Source of the DNA: CAZWHE01 sp964633825
GTDB taxonomy: Bacteria; Planctomycetota; B15-G4; CAYZWU01
Direction of reading: 5' to 3'
NCBI GenBank assembly: GCA_964633825.1
Contig: CAZWHE010000162.1
Coordinates: 1-8,897 of the forward strand
Length of the DNA: 8,897 nucleotides
Shown here: in pieces, positions 1 to 5,005 of the stretch
How the letters are laid out: every line of letters begins with the position of its first letter
Numbering within the stretch: position 1 is the stretch's first letter
The notes under the pieces: model-generated
Databases searched by the model: none
Seen by the model: the letters and a program-made list of their open reading frames with translations, nothing else
What the model was told of the DNA's origin: nothing
Made by a program: the position numbers and the translations under genes

Positions 1-223
1 CGGTGTAGATCGCCCTGTGGCCGAGGCTCAACGCCTGTTCCACCGCGTATTCGGCAACGAGTGTTTTACCGGCCCCGGTCGGAGCGGAGAGAAGAAGATC
101 GCGGTCTTGGTCGATCGTTTCAAAGGCCTGAATCTGGAAATCGTTCAGCAGAAAATCCCGGTAAGTCCGGTTTTTTTTTCTTTCCTCGGCCGGGATAGGC
201 CTATTCTTGTCAGGATATCTCAT
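1..223 (-). CDS. DEAD/DEAH-box (Ski2-like) helicase, N-terminal fragment cut by the window edge
   Basis: Reading the minus strand from the ATG at 223-221 gives 74 codons with no stop before base 1. Residues about 28-34 (NDFQIQA) look like a Q-motif-type segment. Residues 47-54 (APTGAGKT) are a textbook Walker A (motif I), followed by LVAEYAVEQAL and HRAIYT, which matches motif Ia spacing in Ski2/HelY-like superfamily 2 helicases. Such enzymes use ATP to unwind RNA or DNA duplexes in the cytoplasm. The N-terminus is short and basic (KNRP, ERKKNR). An in-frame TGA lies four codons upstream of the ATG, so this is the most upstream ATG available. I see no good Shine-Dalgarno. The gene is divergent from the small protein at 493. 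The helicase family call is firm; the subfamily (HelY, Lhr or Ski2-type) cannot be settled without the rest of the protein. Confidence 0.85.
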   Translation of the reverse strand, partial: MRYPDKNRPIPAEERKKNRTYRDFLLNDFQIQAFETIDQDRDLLLSAPTGAGKTLVAEYAVEQALSLGHRAIYT

Positions 224-266
224 TTGAATAAATCAATCAGTACAATGTTTCATCTGTTCAATCAAG

Positions 267-294
267 TTTTTACAACGAATATGATCGGATTCAA
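267..294 (-). promoter_or_regulatory. Possible sigma-70 promoter for the helicase gene
   Basis: On the minus strand TTGAAT (294-289) is followed after 16 bases by TAAAAA (272-267). Each box matches four of six consensus bases. It would start transcription near 260 and leave a leader of roughly 37 bases before the ATG at 223. This is a weak match in AT-rich intergenic DNA. Confidence 0.25.
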
Positions 295-390
295 ACATTC
301 TCCGTATCGTATCGGTCTGGTTTTAAAAGCTTCCAAGCCTTCTTGAAGTGCCCGAAACCGTCTGGTATAAGGGATGGTCCCCGGACTGGT

Positions 391-402
391 GGTTTGCAAA
401 CC
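391..402. promoter_or_regulatory. Perfect 12-bp palindrome, operator-like
   Basis: GGTTTGCAAACC is its own reverse complement. It lies in the divergent intergenic region about 90 bases upstream of the small-protein start, and its last base is the first base of the direct repeat at 402-438. A dimeric regulator site is a reasonable inference, but no regulator is encoded here. Confidence 0.3.
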
Positions 403-438
403 GCGAAAAGGAATTATCAGGCCGTGAGAAGGAATTGT
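402..438. repeat. Two-copy direct repeat with 21-bp period, operator-like
   Basis: The 16-base segments at 402-417 and 423-438 match at 13 of 16 positions and share the core AAGGAATT (408-415 and 429-436). The 21-bp period is two helical turns, the usual geometry for tandem regulator sites on one DNA face. The second copy overlaps the possible -35 box TTGTAT (435-440) of the weak promoter upstream of the small gene at 493. The function is inferred. Confidence 0.35.
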
Positions 439-464
439 ATTTTTCCAATGTAATTTTCTATATG
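435..464 (+). promoter_or_regulatory. Weak promoter candidate for the small hypothetical gene
   Basis: TTGTAT (435-440) and TATATG (459-464) are separated by 18 bases. The -35 matches three of six consensus bases and the -10 four of six. A start would fall near 470, leaving a leader of about 20 bases that contains the Shine-Dalgarno. Position supports it more than sequence does. Confidence 0.25.
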
Positions 465-492
465 GAATCCAGCTTTTTTAGAAGGAGTCGTC

Positions 493-750
493 ATGGAAAA
501 AGTCAGTGTGAGCAACGTCAGCAGTTACACAGATCGTCGTCTTCATCCGGTCAGGCTGGCTATCGGCCACCTAAACCGTCTTCTCGCGGCCAACAGGGGA
601 AGCGCTTCATTGTCGATGGACCGTTCTCTCCTCGAATCGGTCACAGCGACTCTTGAAATTTTTCTTGAAGATTTTGAGGCGAACTGCGTTTCCTCGGCTG
701 AAAAGAAAACAGTCGAAACCCCCAGAGTGACCCAGACGCGGATCGGGTAA
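493..750 (+). CDS. Small hypothetical protein, 85 aa
   Basis: I do not recognise this protein. The start is supported by a strong Shine-Dalgarno (GAAGGAG, 480-486) six bases before the ATG. Residues 1-12 are Ser/Val/Asn-rich. Residues about 15-35 contain several Arg and His residues with a likely amphipathic helix (VRLAIGHLNRLLAANRG). Residues about 42-63 form an acidic helix (SMDRSLLESVTATLEIFLED), and the last 20 residues are polar and probably disordered. There is no signal peptide or membrane segment, so it is probably cytoplasmic. A basic helix followed by an acidic helix would suit a small partner-binding protein, but that is inference. It is flanked by the divergent helicase and the downstream FtsQ-like gene on the same strand, with about 120 bases between. 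A different-frame overlap at 348-656 is only a shadow. Confidence 0.65.
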   Translation: MEKVSVSNVSSYTDRRLHPVRLAIGHLNRLLAANRGSASLSMDRSLLESVTATLEIFLEDFEANCVSSAEKKTVETPRVTQTRIG

Positions 751-781
751 ATCCCGGTAGCCGAAACGGCCTCAGAATGGA

Positions 782-823
782 CCTCCCGACATGAGACGGA
801 ATCCCGGAGTCAGGGGGCTTTTT
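782..823 (+). terminator. Imperfect terminator-like hairpin after the small gene
   Basis: CTCC (783-786) can pair with GGAG (806-809), with flanking GA/TC pairing across a bulge. A G-rich stretch and a T5 run (819-823) follow. The stem is short and the loop long, so this is weak as an intrinsic terminator. Its position between two plus-strand genes is the main support. Confidence 0.25.
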
Positions 824-870
824 GTGATTCGAATCGCTTCTTGTTGAAAGGACGGATTTCCTGTCCAGAG

Positions 871-1878
871 ATGTGCGGCATGAGGGGAAGTATCAAAAGA
901 CGGAAAGGCCGGGATCGTTCGCAGAGCTTGTTTTCGACATGGCTTCACTATCCATCGCGTTTGCTCGGTCTTTTACCTCGTTCATACATCTGGTTTTCAG
1001 CCCTCACTCTCTTTCTTGTTCTATCCTGGTTTGTCATCGACTGGATGGTCGGGAAAGCCATGGCGCTGAAAACATACAGGATCGATCCAACCTGCGTTCG
1101 CTGTACGGAAAGACCTCGCTGGCTTGATATGTCTTCCCCGGCGGCCGGCGATGTCCTGGCCGGAATCAGGAAAGCTTTGGAACGCGTGGGATCCCGATCC
1201 ATATTTGATGAAGAGCTCATTCCTCTGACCGAGAAAGCTATACTCGATGAATGTCCGTGGGTCGAATCTGTCGTTGCAACGGAGCGCGCCTATCCTTCGC
1301 AGTTGAAGATCAAGGTTCGTTTGAGAAAGCCTGCGGCTTTTTTTTACAGGCGGGGCAGGAAATACGGCGTTGACTCGGATGGTGTTGTCATCACATCCCG
1401 GCCGGTATCCGGCAGCGGGGCGGAGGCTCAACAGAAAAAGAGAGTTAACCAGAACCTTCCCGTGATCCGGGGCTTTGACCTGACTCCGTCACCCAGAATG
1501 GGAGAGGTCTTTCCGGCCGGAGCTCTGATCGAGGGAGCTGCTGTTGCTGATGAGATCCACCTGTTTGACACGGTATTTGGGATCGAACAGGGAGATGGAG
1601 GATCTTTAATAACAATCGGAACGATCGATGTGTCTGGATATGGCAGAGGACAACCCGATGATGTCATTCTCCTGACCGATCAAGGGGTTCGCCTTCTCTG
1701 GGGGCGTTCGGCACGCCATTTCCGGTACGATGGGATCGATCCGACACCCGAAGAAAAAGCGAATCAACTCCGGAAGGTTTGTGAAATCCATCCGGGGCTG
1801 GTCGGCCTTTCGGAAGTGACCCTGACCTTTGATTCTCCATCTTACCGCCTGAAGCAGGGCAGTATATCCAACGATTGA
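871..1878 (+). CDS. FtsQ/DivIB-like POTRA-domain membrane protein
   Basis: From the ATG at 871 this is a 335-aa single-pass protein. A basic N-terminus (KRRKGR, residues 9-14) precedes one membrane helix at about 39-59, giving the N-in, C-out topology of FtsQ. Residues about 111-175 read like the FtsQ POTRA/beta region: FDEELIPL, then CPWVESVVATERAYPSQLKI, then a basic strand ending KPAAFF, then GVDSDGVV, equivalent to the FtsQ D-x-G-V motif. Residues 267-320 (LLTDQGVRLLWGR, then EEKANQL) match the C-terminal beta domain. FtsQ links division proteins at the septum in the periplasm. Unusual features are a CxxC pair just outside the membrane (C75, C78) and the absence of ftsA, ftsZ or mur genes nearby. 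The start is uncertain: TTG 841, TTG 844 and ATG 880 are also in frame and none has a strong Shine-Dalgarno. A different POTRA protein remains possible. Confidence 0.7.
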   Translation: MCGMRGSIKRRKGRDRSQSLFSTWLHYPSRLLGLLPRSYIWFSALTLFLVLSWFVIDWMVGKAMALKTYRIDPTCVRCTERPRWLDMSSPAAGDVLAGIRKALERVGSRSIFDEELIPLTEKAILDECPWVESVVATERAYPSQLKIKVRLRKPAAFFYRRGRKYGVDSDGVVITSRPVSGSGAEAQQKKRVNQNLPVIRGFDLTPSPRMGEVFPAGALIEGAAVADEIHLFDTVFGIEQGDGGSLITIGTIDVSGYGRGQPDDVILLTDQGVRLLWGRSARHFRYDGIDPTPEEKANQLRKVCEIHPGLVGLSEVTLTFDSPSYRLKQGSISND

Positions 1879-2006
1879 ATAAATGGTTATGCTGGTTTGG
1901 CCTGAACGGGATTTCCGAGCGGTTCTTTATGCCGACCCGAACGGCCGGTGAGACGGGTTTGTATAGGATCTTATCTCAAGTTATTTTGAAAAGAAGAACA
2001 AAGGGT

Positions 2007-2035
2007 TTGACAGGAAGGGGCTTTCTGATTAGATT
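2007..2035 (+). promoter_or_regulatory. Sigma-70-like promoter for rplM-rpsI
   Basis: A perfect -35 box TTGACA (2007-2012) is followed by a 17-base spacer and TAGATT (2030-2035), which matches four of six -10 bases. Transcription would begin near 2042 and give a leader of about 119 bases before the rplM start. The location directly upstream of a ribosomal protein operon fits well. Confidence 0.55.
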
Positions 2036-2041
2036 ACTTGA

Positions 2042-2160
2042 CTTTTTATTGACCAAAGAAAAGCGTTCCGGGCTGAAGCAAACCGGAATCGCATTTTCAG
2101 CCGGTCAGGGGATCGCCCGCCGGCTGTAACCGACCGTAAACGGTTCCGGAGTGATATGCT
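2042..2160 (+). promoter_or_regulatory. Structured rplM mRNA leader with possible SD-sequestering switch
   Basis: Three stems can form. TTCCGG (2066-2071) pairs with CCGGAA (2083-2088). CAGCCGG (2098-2104) pairs with CCGGCTG (2120-2126). AACCG (2128-2132) pairs with CGGTT (2141-2145). The same CCGGAA can instead pair with an identical TTCCGG at 2144-2149, which overlaps the rplM Shine-Dalgarno GGAG (2148-2151). That would enclose the middle stem and hide the ribosome site. In Escherichia coli L13 represses its own rplM-rpsI mRNA, so an autoregulatory leader is plausible. It does not match a leader family I can name. Confidence 0.4.
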
Positions 2161-2589
2161 ATGAAAAGCTTCATGGCCAAGACCGGAGAGGTAGAAGCGA
2201 ATTGGCATCTCCTAGATGCCCGCGATCTTGTTCTGGGGAGAATGGCCTCGAAAGTGGCCATGATACTGCAGGGAAAGCACAAGCCGATCTACACACCCCA
2301 TGTGCTGACCGGTGACTACGTTCTCGTTATCAATGCCGACAAGGTCCGCCTGACCGGCGACAAGAAGAACAAAAAAATGATCCGCTGGCATACGGGGTAT
2401 ATCGGAGGTCTCAAGGAAGTCGTTCTGGGGAAGTATCTCAAAAAACATCCTAATAGAGTCGTCAAGCTGGCTGTGCGCCGCATGCTTCCCAAGAGCAAGC
2501 TCGGCCGCAAGATGCTCACCCGGCTCAAGGTTTACGCGGGATCGGAACATCCCCATGAGGCACAGAATCCCGTGCCGTTGAATATCTGA
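2161..2589 (+). CDS. rplM: 50S ribosomal protein L13
   Basis: This 142-aa protein matches bacterial L13 in length and along its whole length. Landmarks are W15 with LLDARDLVLGRMAS, the GKHKPIYTPHV segment followed by TGDYVLVINADKV (about 38-62), the HTGYIGG segment (about 77-83), and the C-terminal signature RRMLPKSKLGRKM followed by LKVYAGSEHPH. L13 is an early-assembly protein of the large subunit that binds 23S rRNA. The start at 2161 gives MKSFMAK, close to the MKTFxAK start common in the family, and has GGAG nine bases upstream; ATG 2173 is a less likely alternative. The stop codon is followed almost at once by the rpsI Shine-Dalgarno, so the two genes are co-transcribed. The leader upstream may give autoregulation. 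Confidence 0.98.
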   Translation: MKSFMAKTGEVEANWHLLDARDLVLGRMASKVAMILQGKHKPIYTPHVLTGDYVLVINADKVRLTGDKKNKKMIRWHTGYIGGLKEVVLGKYLKKHPNRVVKLAVRRMLPKSKLGRKMLTRLKVYAGSEHPHEAQNPVPLNI

Positions 2590-2604
2590 TTGAAGGAGAC
2601 TCAA

Positions 2605-3000
2605 TTGGCTGGCAAGGAATATGATTGGGGTATGGGCAGAAGAAAGACATCCGTCGCCAGGGTGAGAATCTGTGAAGGCTCGGGAAACATTACCGTCAAT
2701 GGAAACGCCTTCGATCAGTACTTCACCATTTTACAGCACAAACAGGATGTGATGTCACCCCTTCAGGTGACGGAGACCACGAAGAAGTATGACATCCACG
2801 TCAATGTCAAGGGGGGCGGACCCACGGGTCAGGCCGGCGCGATCAAGCTCGGTATCGCCCGGGCATTGATCAAGTGCGATGAAAACTTTGAAAGCGTCTT
2901 GAGAGAAAACAGGCTTCTCACTCGTGATCCGCGAATGAAAGAGCGCAAGAAGTACGGTCTGGCCGGCGCTCGCAAGCGTTTCCAATTCTCCAAACGTTAA
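2605..3000 (+). CDS. rpsI: 30S ribosomal protein S9
   Basis: This protein binds 16S rRNA in the small-subunit head, and its C-terminal tail reaches the P-site tRNA. Family marks are GRRKTSVARVRI near the N-terminus, the S9 signature GGGPTGQAGAIKLGIARAL (about 74-92), and the basic C-terminal tail ending in the invariant FSKR. I chose TTG 2605, giving MAGKEYDWG and 131 aa, because AAGGAG (2593-2598) lies six bases upstream. Starting at TTG 2590 would put that Shine-Dalgarno inside the coding sequence and add five residues not expected in the family. It follows rplM by 15 bases in the standard L13-S9 pair. The central stretch YFTILQHKQDVMSPL differs from the proteobacterial form. Confidence 0.97.
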   Translation: MAGKEYDWGMGRRKTSVARVRICEGSGNITVNGNAFDQYFTILQHKQDVMSPLQVTETTKKYDIHVNVKGGGPTGQAGAIKLGIARALIKCDENFESVLRENRLLTRDPRMKERKKYGLAGARKRFQFSKR

Positions 3001-3032
3001 CCTCAATCCATTTATATGTTTCATTCCCAAGG

Positions 3033-3054
3033 ACTCCCTGCTTTCAGGGGGAGT
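3033..3054 (+). terminator. Hairpin after rpsI, terminator-like but without a T-tract
   Basis: ACTCCCTG (3033-3040) pairs with CAG plus GGAGT (3045-3047 and 3050-3054) across a CTTT loop, with two extra Gs bulged. It sits 33 bases after the rpsI stop, where the operon should end. There is no T-run after it, so it may be a 3'-end stabilising hairpin or a weak terminator. Confidence 0.35.
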
Positions 3055-3176
3055 TGACTCCATTTCAACGAAAAGGCAAGATACGGGAGGCTTTCGACTA
3101 CAGCCGAACCGTGTTTTTCAGCATGACGATCGTTCATCATAATTGAAATCCTGATCCGATCTTTGGGGACAGAACC

Positions 3177-3923
3177 ATGGCAGGACATTCGCACTGGGCG
3201 GGTATCAAGCACAGAAAAGGGGCGCAGGACGCCAAGAAAGGCAAAATCTTTTCCAAGCACGCAAAGGTCATCATCACGGCGGCCCGCATCGGGGGCGGGG
3301 ATCCTGAGATGAATCTTCGCCTGAAATATGCCATCGAAAGAGCCCGGGCGGATAACATGCCCAAAGACAACATCGACCGTGCCGTCAAGAAGGGGACGGG
3401 CGAGCTGGAAGGGGAAAGTTTCGTCGAGCTCATGTACGAGGGGATCGCGCCGGGCGGTGTTGCCGTCATGATCGAGGCGCTCACAGACAATCGAAACAGA
3501 ACGGCTCCCGAGATCAGGAAGATCTTCGAGAAACGGGGCGGCACCATGGGTAAAAGCGGGTCCGTCTCATGGATGTTTCAGAAGAAGGCATCCTTCATCG
3601 TTACGGGCGAGGATCTTGACGAAAACACGTTGATGGAGAAGGCATTGGAGGTTGGAGCCGAGGACCTTCAGGAAGAGGGAGACGGCTTTATGATCCTGGC
3701 CGATCCCGCCGACTTTGCCACAGTCAAGCGGGAGCTCGAACAAGACGAAGCGATCACGATTGAAAGGTCGGAAATCACCATGATTCCTGCAAATCCAGTT
3801 GTTCTTGACCTTGATCAGGCCAGACGAGTTCTGGCCATTCTGGAAGAACTTGACGACCACGAGGATGTCCAGAATGTGTTCGCAAATATTGAAATCCCCG
3901 AAAAGGTGGTCAACCAGCTCTGA
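3177..3923 (+). CDS. YebC/PmpR/TACO1-family protein
   Basis: The 248-aa product is a full-length YebC-family protein. The N-terminus MAGHSHWAGIKHRKG and the following KGKIFSKHAK segment are family signatures. MPKDNIDRAVKKGTGE (about 60-75), YEGIAPGGVAVMIEALTDNRNRT, then IFEKRGG and GSVSWMF (about 117-135), and the C-terminal LDDHEDVQNVFANIEIPE are also typical. Members are cytoplasmic. Some are described as DNA-binding regulators (PmpR), and others, with mitochondrial TACO1, as translation factors that relieve ribosome stalling at proline-rich stretches. Placement beside rplM-rpsI suits a translation role, but that is inference. A GGGGA at 3165-3169 serves as Shine-Dalgarno. The common neighbour ruvC is absent. 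A weak TTGACT/CAAGAT promoter (3054-3082) may drive it. Confidence 0.95.
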   Translation: MAGHSHWAGIKHRKGAQDAKKGKIFSKHAKVIITAARIGGGDPEMNLRLKYAIERARADNMPKDNIDRAVKKGTGELEGESFVELMYEGIAPGGVAVMIEALTDNRNRTAPEIRKIFEKRGGTMGKSGSVSWMFQKKASFIVTGEDLDENTLMEKALEVGAEDLQEEGDGFMILADPADFATVKRELEQDEAITIERSEITMIPANPVVLDLDQARRVLAILEELDDHEDVQNVFANIEIPEKVVNQL

Positions 3924-4023
3924 TCTTAAGGATATAGCTTGAAAAAATTTACGGTTCATTTCATTTTCTGCCGATAATATTTTCAGGTTGTATACCTTCT
4001 TTTTTATTCCTTCGGAGGATTTC

Positions 4024-5004
4024 ATGACACAAGTCAAGAAGATCGTACTCGGTCATTATGATCAGAGCAAACTCACAGATCTCGAAGTCCTGATGAAAGA
4101 ATGCGGATTGGAAGTCCATGCCTCTACCGATGGAGAAGAAGTCGTTCAGCTCGCCGGAGAAGTCAAGCCCGATCTCGTTCTCGTGGATGTCCTGATGCCC
4201 GGGATCAATGGGTTTGAAATCTGCAGGGAAATCAAAGCATCGTGCGGCAAGAGATATCTTGCCGTGGTCTTGATGACCGACCGGGAAGATGCGTACAGCC
4301 GGGGCCGTGCAAGATATGTCAGTGCCGACGATATCATGGAGCACTCCATTGATACCAAGAAGATCAAGAAGCTCATAAACACTCCATACCAGGACATGGA
4401 CGATACGGGCAGGCTTCTTCAGGGAAAGAGAGAGCGGCACGATAAGTTCTTGAACACAATGTTTCGTGACGGCGCTCCCATCAGGCCCGACGGGCTGGTC
4501 GCCAGAATCACCGATCCCCTCACCGGGTTGTGCAACAAGTCCTATATGAATCTCAAGCTGGAAGAAGAATTCAAGAAATCCCGCCGCTACGGAACTCCCC
4601 TTTCCCTGATTATTGTCGACGTGGACAACTTCGAAGACGCATGCCAGAGACACGGAAAGAGCGCGGGCAAGGAGATCCTTGTCAATCTCGGTTCGATCCT
4701 TCTCTGCGAGTCCCGCGACATCGATATCGTGGGTCGGATCGGAGACTCACGCTTTTTCATTCTCCTTCCCTCCACCGACAAGGATGGCGCCAATATCATG
4801 GCGGAACGCATTCTCGCCAATATTCATGAACACCCCATCGACGTGTCCGAAATCGCGTCGGGCGTGAATGTCAATGTTTCCGGGGGAATTTCCTATTGTC
4901 CCCAGGTGAACATCAAAACAGTGGACGACTTTCTGAATACGGCGATTCAGAGCCTGAATGATGCAAGGAAACAGGGTGGGAACCGCGTCGGCATCGGCAG
5001 CTGA
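4024..5004 (+). CDS. Response-regulator receiver plus degenerate GGDEF protein, likely c-di-GMP receptor
   Basis: The ATG at 4024 is chosen because GGAGG (4014-4018) lies five bases upstream; the longer frame from 3988 adds an unsupported tail. The protein is 326 aa. Residues about 5-120 are a receiver (REC) domain with D55 in LVLVDVLMPG as phospho-acceptor and T85. The usual acidic pair is replaced by H11-Y12, with D13 next, and the conserved Lys by H107, so phosphorylation may be impaired. Residues about 160-326 are a GGDEF domain: DPLTGLCNK is present, but the GGDEF box reads GDSRF (240-244). The substrate/metal positions are mostly altered (C207, Q208, K212, K216), though D199 remains. 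The inhibitory-site RxxD is intact at R231-D234 with correct spacing. Diguanylate cyclase activity is therefore unlikely, and c-di-GMP binding at the I-site is the better guess. It converges on ppdK with one base between stops. Confidence 0.9.
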   Translation: MTQVKKIVLGHYDQSKLTDLEVLMKECGLEVHASTDGEEVVQLAGEVKPDLVLVDVLMPGINGFEICREIKASCGKRYLAVVLMTDREDAYSRGRARYVSADDIMEHSIDTKKIKKLINTPYQDMDDTGRLLQGKRERHDKFLNTMFRDGAPIRPDGLVARITDPLTGLCNKSYMNLKLEEEFKKSRRYGTPLSLIIVDVDNFEDACQRHGKSAGKEILVNLGSILLCESRDIDIVGRIGDSRFFILLPSTDKDGANIMAERILANIHEHPIDVSEIASGVNVNVSGGISYCPQVNIKTVDDFLNTAIQSLNDARKQGGNRVGIGS

Positions 5005-5005
5005 T

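Noticed and set aside
383..397. GG...GC pair resembling a sigma-54 promoter
   Set aside because: The spacing is eleven bases rather than the required ten, and the -24 element does not match TGGCA.
748..772. GGTAGCCGAAACGG resembling the 3' part of a c-di-GMP-I (GEMM) riboswitch
   Set aside because: The upstream core elements are missing; the preceding bases are the end of a coding sequence, and no GCAAAGCC-like segment is present.
826..835. GATTCGAATC resembling a tRNA T-loop
   Set aside because: It is a perfect palindrome, but there is no acceptor stem, D-arm or anticodon arm around it.
1875..2129. Open frame of 84 codons after the FtsQ-like gene
   Set aside because: It starts at a TTG overlapping the previous stop without a Shine-Dalgarno, crosses the rplM promoter and leader hairpins, and its translation resembles no protein.
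3939..4000. Possible promoters before the REC-GGDEF gene (TTGAAA 3939-3944, GATAAT 3973-3978, TATACC 3991-3996)
   Set aside because: None of the boxes has a partner with acceptable spacing, so no single promoter can be supported, although the AT-rich gap probably holds one.
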